Position numbers and translations under genes: made by a program
Assembly (NCBI GenBank): GCA_040390855.1
Contig: JAZJXO010000001.1
Span: forward strand, 80,645 to 144,644
DNA from: Parvibaculum sp040390855
GTDB taxonomy: Bacteria > Pseudomonadota > Alphaproteobacteria > Parvibaculales > Parvibaculaceae
Length of the DNA: 64,000 bases
Reading direction: 5' to 3'
Shown: positions 7,856 to 15,510 of the stretch, piece by piece
Position numbering within the stretch: position 1 is the first letter of the stretch
Layout: every line of letters starts with the position of its first letter
The notes under the pieces: model-generated
Seen by the model: only the letters and a program-made list of their open reading frames with translations
What the model was told of the DNA's origin: nothing
Database searches by the model: none

Positions 7856-9046
7856 ATGACCGTGCCGACACCGCCTTATGACGCACTCGATATTGCCGTC
7901 GAATTGATCCGCTGCCCCTCCGTGACACCTGCGGATGAAGGCGCGCTGGCGATGCTTGCCAACTATCTCGCGCCCTTGGGATTCAACTGCGAGCGGATGC
8001 GCTTTTCCGAAGAGGGCACGCCCGACATTGACAATCTTTATGCGCGGCTTGGCTCCGGTCGCCCTCATTTCTGTTTTGCGGGGCATACGGACGTTGTCCC
8101 TGTGGGCGACGCCGGTCAATGGACGGTTGATCCTTTCGCGGGCGAAATCATCAACGGCAAGCTTTACGGGCGCGGCGCCGCCGACATGAAAGGTTCGGTT
8201 GCGAGCTTCGTTGCCGCCGTCTCCCGTCTCGTGCGCGAGGGCAAGCTCGTCGACGGCGAAGGTTCGATCAGCCTCCTCATCACCGGTGACGAAGAAGGTC
8301 CCGGCGTCAACGGCACCGTGAAGATGCTCAAGGCGCTCAAGGCGCGCGGCGAAGTGATCGACCATTGCCTCGTCGGCGAGCCGACCTGCGTCTCGAAGCT
8401 CGGCGACATGATGAAGATCGGTCGCCGTGGCAGCATCAATGGCTGGCTGACCGTCAAGGGCGCGCAGGGTCACGTCGCCTATCCGCATCAGGCCGACAAC
8501 CCCTTGCCGCGCCTTATCGAAATGCTCTCGCGCCTGAATGCACATGAACTCGACAAGGGCAACGCGCATTTTCAGGCGTCGAATTTTGAAGTGACAACGA
8601 TCGACACCGGCAACACGGCGACGAACGTCATTCCCGCCTCGGCGCGCGCCGTTATGAACATCCGCTTCAATGACGAACACACAGGCGCGTCACTTGACCA
8701 GTGGATGCGCCGCACCTTCGATCAGGTCGTGCAGGAAATGGGCGGCTCATACGAGTTTGAAACAAAAATCTCCGGCGAAAGTTTCATCACGCAACCCGGC
8801 GACTTCTCCGCCCTCATCGCCCGCGCCATCAAGCAGGTCACCGGCGAGACGGCGGAGCTGTCGACAACCGGCGGCACATCGGATGCAAGATTCATTCGTG
8901 CCTACGCGCCCGTCGTCGAATTCGGCCTCGCAAACGCCACAATGCACAAGGTAGATGAGCATGTGCCTGCCGGAGACATCGGAAGGCTTGCTGACATCTA
9001 TGAAGCCGTGTTGCACTACTATTTCAACGGACCCAGAATATCTTGA
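7856..9046 (+). CDS. dapE: succinyl-diaminopimelate desuccinylase
   Basis: 396 residues from the ATG at 7856; a TTG at 7820, immediately after the dapD stop, would add 12 residues. M20 peptidase family: His77 and Asp79 in FAGHTDVVPVG, bridging Asp110 in GRGAADMKGS, Glu146/Glu147 in ITGDEEGPG, and the lid domain with GRRGSINGWLTVKG. It uses two zinc ions to cleave N-succinyl-LL-diaminopimelate to LL-DAP and succinate. TTGGTSDARF near the C-terminus is the conserved GGTSD segment. It overlaps murI by 4 bp. Confidence 0.96.
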   Translation: MTVPTPPYDALDIAVELIRCPSVTPADEGALAMLANYLAPLGFNCERMRFSEEGTPDIDNLYARLGSGRPHFCFAGHTDVVPVGDAGQWTVDPFAGEIINGKLYGRGAADMKGSVASFVAAVSRLVREGKLVDGEGSISLLITGDEEGPGVNGTVKMLKALKARGEVIDHCLVGEPTCVSKLGDMMKIGRRGSINGWLTVKGAQGHVAYPHQADNPLPRLIEMLSRLNAHELDKGNAHFQASNFEVTTIDTGNTATNVIPASARAVMNIRFNDEHTGASLDQWMRRTFDQVVQEMGGSYEFETKISGESFITQPGDFSALIARAIKQVTGETAELSTTGGTSDARFIRAYAPVVEFGLANATMHKVDEHVPAGDIGRLADIYEAVLHYYFNGPRIS

Positions 9047-9867
9047 GCGACAACAGACCCATCGGCGTTTTTGACAGCGGCATTGGTGGCATCACTGTCT
9101 TGAAGGCGCTGCGCGAACACCTGCCGCACGAAAATCTCGTTTATCTCGGCGACATGGCGCGTCTGCCTTACGGCACCAAGAGCGCCGACACAGTGACGGC
9201 CTATTCGCTGCAAACGACAAAACATCTGCTCACGCATGATGTGAAGATGATCGTGATCGCCTGCAACACAGCCTCCTCGGTTGCGCTCGCGCCCTTGCAG
9301 GCCGCCCTTGCGCCGCTCCCCGTCATCGGCGTGATCGAGCCGGGGGCCGAAGCCGCCGTTGCTGCCACGAAGTCAAATCACATCGCTGTCATCGCAACGG
9401 AAGCGACCGTGCGCGTCGGCGCTTATGTCCGCGCGATCCATGCGCGCAATCCGGACGCCCATGTCGTGCAGGAGCCATGCGGCCTCTTCGTCACGCTCGC
9501 CGAAGAAGGTTGGGTATCGGGTGATGTTGTTGAAGCGACCGCTCGTCGTTACTTGACGCCCTTGTTCAAACGCAAAGCGTCACCCGACACATTGGTTCTC
9601 GCCTGCACCCATTTTCCGGTGCTCGCCAAAACCATTCGCAAAGTCGTGGGGCGCGGTGTGCGCCTTGTCGACAGCGCGGAGACGACCGCAAGCGCCGTCG
9701 AAGCTGCACTCGACATTCAGGGATTGACAGCGAAGCGTCGCGGCAAGGGAAGCGTGAAATTCCTCACCACCGATAGTGTGGAACGTTTCTCCCGTGTCGG
9801 CGGCATTTTCTTTGGTGAGGTCATCCGTCCCAAAGATGTGGAATTGGTCGATCTACAATTCAGTTGA
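9043..9867 (+). CDS. murI: glutamate racemase
   Basis: 274 residues starting from a TTG that overlaps the dapE stop (TTGA). Motifs: VFDSGIGG with Asp11, IACNTASSVAL with catalytic Cys74, and LACTHFPVL with catalytic Cys188 and His190. It interconverts L- and D-glutamate for peptidoglycan. Its position behind dapDE couples supply of two wall-specific amino acids (DAP and D-Glu). Translational coupling through the overlap probably compensates for the weak start codon. A dispersed 40-bp repeat follows in the convergent spacer. Confidence 0.94.
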   Translation: MSDNRPIGVFDSGIGGITVLKALREHLPHENLVYLGDMARLPYGTKSADTVTAYSLQTTKHLLTHDVKMIVIACNTASSVALAPLQAALAPLPVIGVIEPGAEAAVAATKSNHIAVIATEATVRVGAYVRAIHARNPDAHVVQEPCGLFVTLAEEGWVSGDVVEATARRYLTPLFKRKASPDTLVLACTHFPVLAKTIRKVVGRGVRLVDSAETTASAVEAALDIQGLTAKRRGKGSVKFLTTDSVERFSRVGGIFFGEVIRPKDVELVDLQFS

Positions 9868-9936
9868 GTGGAGCGCCTCTCCCCGCCTGAGAATAGCTGT
9901 GCCCGCGTCACGTCCGGACCCTCGACGAACCGAGCC

Positions 9937-9976
9937 ACGAACTCGACATGGAAAGGCTCGATCTCTTGCAAGAAAT
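9937..9976 (+). repeat. 40-bp dispersed repeat, copy 1
   Basis: The 40 bases at 9937-9976 match the reverse complement of 60603-60642 at 39 of 40 positions; weaker similarity continues for about 40 bp on the side towards murI. It lies in the spacer between the convergent murI and truA genes. See the finding for its coding-like pattern. Confidence 0.8.
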
Positions 9977-10014
9977 ACTAGAGTTTCGTTGCTCACTGCG
10001 AGCTTCAGAGACAC

Positions 10015-10758
10015 TTATCCCGCGTAGTCGACCTTCATCAGATAAAGCCCGTCAGGGGGCGCAACAGGCCCGCAAGCCGCCCGATCTTTCGCCTCCAGCG
10101 CCTTTTCCAGATCACGTTTTGTCCATCGCCCTTCGCCCACCATCTTCAGTGAACCGACGAGTGAACGCACCTGATTGTGTAGGAACGACCGCGCCGATGC
10201 GGTCACTTCGATCTCTTCGCCGTAGCGCGAAACGGACAGCACATCGAGTGTCTTCACCGGCGATTTCGCCTGACATTGTGTGGAGCGGAATGTCGTGAAG
10301 TCATGCAGACCGGTCAGCACTTGCGCCGCATCATGCATCGCGCTTGCATCCAGATCTTTGAACACCAGCCATGCCTGATGACGGTCAAGCGTCAGTGGCG
10401 CACGGCGGTTGATAATGCGATAGAGATATTGTCGGCCCGTCGCGGAAAAACGCGCTTCAAATGTGTCGGGTACTTCTGTGACTTCGATAATCGCCACAGG
10501 ATGCGGACGCATATGCGCGTTCACGGCATCGCGCAACGTGTCGGGACGCACAGCTATTTCCAGATCAATATGAGCCACTTGTCCGAGTGCGTGCACACCG
10601 GCGTCGGTCCGGCCCGCGCCATAGACGCGCACATCGGCGCCACAAAAACTTTTCACACCGGCTTCAATCACACCCTGCACCGAGAGGCCGTTTACCTGCG
10701 ACTGCCAGCCGACGTAAGGTTGTCCGTTATATTCAATGGTGAGTTTGTAGCGCGGCAT
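10015..10758 (-). CDS. truA: tRNA pseudouridine(38-40) synthase
   Basis: 247 residues. The catalytic Asp52 sits in YGAGRTDAGVHALGQ, and ARSFLHNQVRSLVGSL near the C-terminus is the conserved RNA-binding motif. TruA isomerises uridines 38-40 in the anticodon stem-loop of many tRNAs. The ATG overlaps the fmt stop by 1 bp (TGATG), placing it last in a def-fmt-truA operon, a common alphaproteobacterial arrangement. It is convergent with murI. Confidence 0.96.
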   Translation of the reverse strand: MPRYKLTIEYNGQPYVGWQSQVNGLSVQGVIEAGVKSFCGADVRVYGAGRTDAGVHALGQVAHIDLEIAVRPDTLRDAVNAHMRPHPVAIIEVTEVPDTFEARFSATGRQYLYRIINRRAPLTLDRHQAWLVFKDLDASAMHDAAQVLTGLHDFTTFRSTQCQAKSPVKTLDVLSVSRYGEEIEVTASARSFLHNQVRSLVGSLKMVGEGRWTKRDLEKALEAKDRAACGPVAPPDGLYLMKVDYAG

Positions 10759-11696
10759 CAGCCAAGCCTCTCGCCGACAGCGAATGCAAAGCCGCGCAGA
10801 AAATCATCTGCAATCATCGGACCTTTGCCTGCGCGCTGCAATTCTGTGATGCGCAATGCACCGTCGCCGCAAGCGATTGTGATGCCGTCGTCAAGTGAAA
10901 GAACCTCGCCGCTTGTACCTTTTGTGTTTACAGGTTCGGCCCTTATTACTTTGATACGGGTCACCGCATCTCCGTGCGTCACTTCAAAAAATGCACCGGG
11001 AAAAGGTGTGAGACCGCGAATATGGCAATCAAGTTCAGAGGCTTTGCGTGTCCAGTCGAGGCGCGCTTCTTCTTTTTCGATCTTGTGTGCGTAGGTGACA
11101 CCGACATTTGATTGTTGTGCCGCAACGAGCGTGCCGCGTGACAAAGCTGACAGCGCCCGCACCATCAGCGATGCACCGACATGCGAAAGCCCGTCATGCA
11201 GCGAGCCCGCCGTTGTCGTGCGTATGATCGGCATATGTTCGGCAAGCAGCACCGGACCGGTATCTAGCCCCGCATCCATCTGCATCACCATGACGCCGGT
11301 TTCGGTGTCACCCGCCATGATCGCGCGCTGAATGGGCGCCGCACCGCGCCAGCGCGGCAGCAATGACGCGTGAAGATTGAGGCAGCCCATGCGCGGCGCA
11401 TCAAGAATTGCTTGCGGCAGGATCAATCCGTAGGCAACGACGACCGCGACATCCAGATCGAGATCGGCGAAGGCTTGTTGTTCATCCGCACCCTTCAGAG
11501 ATTTCGGTGTGCGCACTGTGAGGCCGGCGTCGAGCGCAAAGCGATGTACGGGGCCCGGCGTCTCGGTCATGCCGCGCCCTGACTTGCGCGGCGGTTGCGA
11601 ATAGACAGCTACGATCTCGTGACCCGCAGCCATGAGTTCGGAAAGAACCGTCACGGAAAAATCCGGCGTGCCCATAAAGGCGAGGCGCAGGCTCAA
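10758..11696 (-). CDS. fmt: methionyl-tRNA formyltransferase
   Basis: 312 residues. The formyltransferase core shows NLHASLLPRWRGAAPIQRAI with catalytic Asn107 and His109, and Asp145 in MQMDAGLDTG. The C-terminal OB-like domain begins near residue 205. Fmt formylates Met-tRNAfMet for initiation; the adjacent def removes the formyl group later. The start overlaps the def stop (ATGA). Confidence 0.96.
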   Translation of the reverse strand: MSLRLAFMGTPDFSVTVLSELMAAGHEIVAVYSQPPRKSGRGMTETPGPVHRFALDAGLTVRTPKSLKGADEQQAFADLDLDVAVVVAYGLILPQAILDAPRMGCLNLHASLLPRWRGAAPIQRAIMAGDTETGVMVMQMDAGLDTGPVLLAEHMPIIRTTTAGSLHDGLSHVGASLMVRALSALSRGTLVAAQQSNVGVTYAHKIEKEEARLDWTRKASELDCHIRGLTPFPGAFFEVTHGDAVTRIKVIRAEPVNTKGTSGEVLSLDDGITIACGDGALRITELQRAGKGPMIADDFLRGFAFAVGERLG

Positions 11697-12217
11697 GCCG
11701 GTTCCTTTTCCTGCTGCTTCTTCGCCTTGGTGAGCTTCTTCAGCATCATCGAGCGCTTGAGCTTGGAGAGGTGATCAATGAACAACACGCCTTCGAGATG
11801 GTCCATCTCGTGCTGAAAGCAGGTGGCGAAAAGACCTTCGCAATCTTCTTCGTGGAGATCGCCTTTATAGTCGAGATAGCGGATACGACATTCGGTGGGA
11901 CGCGCCACGTCTTCGTAAAATTCAGGGACCGATAGACAGCCCTCTTCGTAAACGGCAAGCTCTTCCGACGTCGTAAGGATTTCAGGGTTCACGAAAAAAC
12001 GGGGCGCGGGCGCTTCGCCTTCACGGGCCAAATCCATCACGATGACGCGCTTGGCTTCTCCCAGCTGGATGGCAGCGAGGCCGATGCCCGGTGCCGCATA
12101 CATCGTCTCCAGCATGTCATCCATCAGCGCGCGCAAAGCATCATCCACCCGCTCCACAGGGAGCGAGCGTTGCTTCAGGCGCGCGTCGGGCGCAGTTATG
12201 ATCTCGCGGATCGCCAT
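11693..12217 (-). CDS. def: peptide deformylase
   Basis: 174 residues. Motif 1 APGIGLAAIQLG (about 42-53), motif 2 EEGCLSVPEF with metal ligand Cys94, and motif 3 QHEMDHLEG with His136, Glu137 and His140 are all present. It is a Fe/Zn enzyme removing the N-formyl group from new proteins. It is first in def-fmt-truA. No Shine-Dalgarno lies before the ATG, and a promoter-like sequence puts the likely transcription start at or next to the ATG. Confidence 0.96.
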   Translation of the reverse strand: MAIREIITAPDARLKQRSLPVERVDDALRALMDDMLETMYAAPGIGLAAIQLGEAKRVIVMDLAREGEAPAPRFFVNPEILTTSEELAVYEEGCLSVPEFYEDVARPTECRIRYLDYKGDLHEEDCEGLFATCFQHEMDHLEGVLFIDHLSKLKRSMMLKKLTKAKKQQEKEPA

Positions 12218-12223
12218 GGGTTT

Positions 12224-12252
12224 GAAATAAGCCCCCCGCCCTCAATGGTCAA
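12224..12252 (-). promoter_or_regulatory. candidate promoter for def-fmt-truA (possibly leaderless)
   Basis: On the bottom strand TTGACC (12252-12247), a 17-bp spacer and TATTTC (12229-12224) are followed after 6 bases by the def ATG at 12217. If used, the mRNA would begin at or within a base or two of the start codon. The -10 is not consensus. Confidence 0.4.
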
Positions 12253-12389
12253 GCAGGTGCATTTCAACAAAGAATAGGGGACGTAACCGGAATGTCGATT
12301 CTTCTTTGCCTCCACACAGCAAAAGCATTTTTCGCGGGGAATCGCGCTATAGTTGCCAGAATGTTCGCATTCGTCATCTCGGGTCACAC

Positions 12390-13511
12390 ATGTCCGCTCT
12401 CTCTCCCGTTGAACTCATCCTCGTTGCCCTTGTCGTGGCGCTCGGCCTCGGACTTGTTGTGGTGCTGCTGACACGCGGGCGCGACGACAAGACGGATGCG
12501 CTCGAAAACGGCTTTGACCGGCTCGTCGCACAACAGTCGGAGCTCACCGGTCGCTTACAAAGCATGGCGGAGGCGCAGTCACTTGCTCAAAACGCCCTGA
12601 CGGCAACACTCAATGAGCGTCTGGATCAGGTGAGCAAGCGTATGGGGACGAGCCTTCAGGAGAGCGCATCAAAGACCACAGAGAGCCTGACGACTCTGGC
12701 CGAACGCCTCGCCGTCATTGATCAAGCCCAAAAGAACATCACGGAACTCTCGTCGCAGGTTGTCGGTCTTCAGGACATTTTGTCAAACAGGCAGGCGCGT
12801 GGAGCATTCGGCGAAGTACAGTTGCAGGACATCGTGACAAGCGCGCTGCCGCCTTCGGCCTATGCGTTTCAGGCACCTTTGAGCGGACAGGTGCGCGTGG
12901 ACTGTCTCGTCCATTTGCCGAACCCGCCGGGTTCCATAGCCATCGACGCCAAATTTCCGCTCGATGCCTATCACATGTTGCGCAATGCGAAGGATGATAC
13001 AGAGCGCGCCATCGCACAGCGCCAGTTTCGCGGCGACCTTCTGAAGCATGTGAAAGACATTTCTGAAAAATATATAGTACCGGGCGAAACCGCTGAAAGC
13101 GCGCTGATGTTTCTGCCGTCAGAAGCCGTTTACGCCGAGCTTCACGCCAACTTCCCCGATGTCGTAACGAAATCCTATGCGGCGCGTGTCTGGATCGTCT
13201 CGCCAACAACGCTGATGGCGACGCTCAACACGGTGCGTGCCGTGCTGAAAGATGTCGAGATGCGCAAGCAGGCAGGCGAAATCCAGAAATATGTCGGGCT
13301 CATGTTGCAGGACGTGTCGCGGCTCGACGGGCGTGTGGCCAATCTCGAAAAGCATTTCCAGATGGCAGAAAAAGACATTCGTGAGATCCGCACCTCCGCC
13401 GATAATATCGCCAAGCGCGGCGACAAAATTCAGGATGTCGAACTCGGCGAAGGTGACGCGCCGGTCGCTGCCATCGGCACGCCGCGCATGGAACGTGACC
13501 TTTTGAGCTAG
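12390..13511 (+). CDS. rmuC: DNA recombination protein RmuC homologue
   Basis: 373 residues. One N-terminal transmembrane helix (about residues 5-26, ELILVALVVALGLGLVVVLL) is followed by a coiled coil (about 35-110) and the RmuC domain with QDILSNRQARGAFGEVQLQD, then AIDAKFPLDAY and VWIVSPTTLMATLNTV. E. coli RmuC restrains inversion at short repeats; the domain resembles PD-(D/E)XK nucleases. The ATG at 12390 is preferred because the helix follows at once. It is divergent from def. Confidence 0.88.
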   Translation: MSALSPVELILVALVVALGLGLVVVLLTRGRDDKTDALENGFDRLVAQQSELTGRLQSMAEAQSLAQNALTATLNERLDQVSKRMGTSLQESASKTTESLTTLAERLAVIDQAQKNITELSSQVVGLQDILSNRQARGAFGEVQLQDIVTSALPPSAYAFQAPLSGQVRVDCLVHLPNPPGSIAIDAKFPLDAYHMLRNAKDDTERAIAQRQFRGDLLKHVKDISEKYIVPGETAESALMFLPSEAVYAELHANFPDVVTKSYAARVWIVSPTTLMATLNTVRAVLKDVEMRKQAGEIQKYVGLMLQDVSRLDGRVANLEKHFQMAEKDIREIRTSADNIAKRGDKIQDVELGEGDAPVAAIGTPRMERDLLS

Positions 13512-13635
13512 GCTGATTATCGCAAGGCCGCAACAGAGTGTTGCTTTGCGGGCGGCTAATTCCCCGTGCCTGACCGCCTATATTTCATCTCAACAGGTGG
13601 CGGGAGACAGTCCCGCCCGAACAGGAGATGAGACA

Positions 13636-14535
13636 ATGAACACAGTTCATAAAGCCCAAAAGAAAGTCCTGGGCATTCTCAGCAACCCGCACCGTCATTG
13701 GGTGGGCGACGGTTTCCCCGTGCGTTCGCTTTTTTCATATGGCGCGGACAGCGACCAGGTGAGCCCCTTCCTGCTGCTCGACCACGCAGGGCCCCATGTC
13801 TTTGCGCCCGCACTTCAACCGCGCGGCGTCGGGACACATCCTCATCGCGGCTTTGAAACCGTCACTATCGTCTATGAAGGCGAAGTCGCACATCGTGACA
13901 GCGTCGGCAATGGCGGCGTCATTGGTCCCGGTGACGTGCAATGGATGACGGCGGCAGGCGGCATTCTGCATGAGGAGTTTCACTCGCAGGGCTACACTAA
14001 GTCAGGTGGCCCTTTCCACATGGTGCAGCTCTGGGTGAATCTGCCCGCCAAAGACAAGATGAACACGCCCGGCTATCAGGCGATAGTGAACAGCGATATT
14101 CCGGTTGTTGATTATGCAGATGGCCAAGCCCGCGTGCGGGTGATTGCAGGCGCGTTTGACGGATCAAAAGGTCCGGCCCACACACATACGCCGATCAATG
14201 TCTGGGACGTGGCGCTCAAAGCCGACAGCAGAGTCTCGCTTGATCTGCCGGAAGGCCACACCACGTTGCTGGTCGTGCTCAAAGGCCGGATCACCGTGAA
14301 CGGCACACAGAATGCCGGTGCTTCGGAAATCGTGTCGCTGTCTCGTGATGGCGGAACAGTGCAGATCGAGGCGGCGGGCGACACATCGCTCCTCATCCTC
14401 ACCGGCGAGCCGATTGATGAGCCCATCGTCGGTTACGGCCCCTTCGTGATGAACAGCGAAGCGGAAATCCATCAGGCGATTGCCGACTTCAATGCAGGGC
14501 GCTTTGGAGCGATGGAAGCAACCGTGGACGCGTAA
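13636..14535 (+). CDS. pirin family protein
   Basis: 299 residues with two cupin domains. The N-terminal metal site is complete: GTHPHRGFETVTIVYEG gives two His, and GILHEEF gives the third His and the Glu. Pirins bind iron; bacterial members can act as quercetin 2,3-dioxygenases or as redox-sensing partners. The ATG has AGGAG 8 bp upstream. The gene ends at a strong terminator and is monocistronic. No neighbour points to a specific role. Confidence 0.88.
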   Translation: MNTVHKAQKKVLGILSNPHRHWVGDGFPVRSLFSYGADSDQVSPFLLLDHAGPHVFAPALQPRGVGTHPHRGFETVTIVYEGEVAHRDSVGNGGVIGPGDVQWMTAAGGILHEEFHSQGYTKSGGPFHMVQLWVNLPAKDKMNTPGYQAIVNSDIPVVDYADGQARVRVIAGAFDGSKGPAHTHTPINVWDVALKADSRVSLDLPEGHTTLLVVLKGRITVNGTQNAGASEIVSLSRDGGTVQIEAAGDTSLLILTGEPIDEPIVGYGPFVMNSEAEIHQAIADFNAGRFGAMEATVDA

Positions 14536-14547
14536 GGCGGCAATAAG

Positions 14548-14580
14548 AGGTTCGGCACGGCAAGGTGCCGGACCTTTTTT
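14548..14580 (+). terminator. intrinsic terminator after pirin gene
   Basis: aggttcggcac (14548-14558) and gtgccggacct (14565-14575) form an 11-bp stem with one G-T pair and a 6-base loop, followed by a run of T. Confidence 0.85.
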
Positions 14581-14585
14581 CTGTT

Positions 14586-15185
14586 CTAGAAGGGACGGCG
14601 TGATTTCATGGCAGCGGTCAACGTGCCTTCATCGAGATAATCAAGCTCGCCGCCAACCGGCACGCCATGCGCGAGACGCGAGACGGAGACGTTCAATCCT
14701 TCGAGGCGGTCGGTGATGTAATGCGCGGTCGTCTGTCCGTCTACGGTCGCGTTCATCGCCAGAATCACTTCTTTGATGTGACCTTCTGCGATGCGTCCGA
14801 CGAGCGCACCGATATGAAGATCATCGGGGCCGACACCATCGAGCGCGGAGAGAACGCCGCCGAGCACATGGTAGCGGCCCTTATGCGCCTGCGCCCTTTC
14901 CAGCGCCCAAAGGTCGCCGACATCTTCGACGATGCACAAGATCGACGGGTCGCGCGCAGGATCGCGGCAGATGGTGCAGGGATCTTGCGTGTCGGCATTG
15001 CCGCAAGTCGAACAGATGCAGGCTTTCTCCACCGCATCCGACATGGCGATGGCAAGCGGCGTCAGCAGCGTTTCTTTTTTCTGAATGAGTTGCAGCACTG
15101 CCCGGCGTGCGGAACGCGGGCCCAGTCCCGGCAGCTTTGAAAGAAGCTGGATCAGGCGTTCGATCTCGGGGCCAGTTATTGCCAT
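14586..15185 (-). CDS. recR: recombination mediator RecR
   Basis: 199 residues. An N-terminal HhH motif (LPGLGPRSARRAVL), a four-cysteine zinc finger (Cys58, Cys61, Cys70, Cys73 in CSTCGNADTQDPCTIC) and a Toprim domain (SILCIVEDVGDLWALE) are visible. RecR acts with RecO/RecF to load RecA at gaps. It is third in dnaX-ybaB-recR, the standard bacterial cluster, 7 bp after ybaB. Confidence 0.96.
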   Translation of the reverse strand: MAITGPEIERLIQLLSKLPGLGPRSARRAVLQLIQKKETLLTPLAIAMSDAVEKACICSTCGNADTQDPCTICRDPARDPSILCIVEDVGDLWALERAQAHKGRYHVLGGVLSALDGVGPDDLHIGALVGRIAEGHIKEVILAMNATVDGQTTAHYITDRLEGLNVSVSRLAHGVPVGGELDYLDEGTLTAAMKSRRPF

Positions 15186-15192
15186 GTGTGCG

Positions 15193-15510
15193 TCACAGGC
15201 TGAAGCCCGGCGGCAGAGGAAGACCGCCGGTGAGGCTTTTCATTTTGTCGGCGACCAGACGTTCGGATTTTGTTTTGGCGTCGGCGCTCGCGGCCACAAT
15301 CAGGTCTTCAAGGATTTCGCGATCATCCGCTTTCATCAGATCCGGTGCAATCGACACACGCTTTATGTGACCTTTGCCGGACATGGTAACGTGCACCATG
15401 CCGCCGCCTGACGTGCCTTCGACTTCCAGTGCATCAAGCTCGGCTTGCAGGTCGGCCATTTTTGACTGAAGCGCCTGGGCCTGTTTCATAATGTCGGTGA
15501 GGTTTTTCAC
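15193..15510 (-). CDS. YbaB/EbfC family nucleoid-associated protein
   Basis: 105 residues. Begins MKNLTDIMKQAQALQSKMAD, with the long N-terminal helix of the family, then VHVTMSGKGHIKRVSI. It forms tweezer-like dimers that bind DNA. The start is a GTG overlapping the dnaX stop (GTGA), so it is translationally coupled. Confidence 0.94.
   Translation of the reverse strand: MKNLTDIMKQAQALQSKMADLQAELDALEVEGTSGGGMVHVTMSGKGHIKRVSIAPDLMKADDREILEDLIVAASADAKTKSERLVADKMKSLTGGLPLPPGFSL

Noticed and set aside
6932..8680. A 582-codon open frame antisense to dapD and dapE.
   Set aside because: It mirrors strongly conserved dapD/dapE; its translation is Arg/His/Asp-rich with no domain, a known effect of high-GC codon use on the opposite strand.
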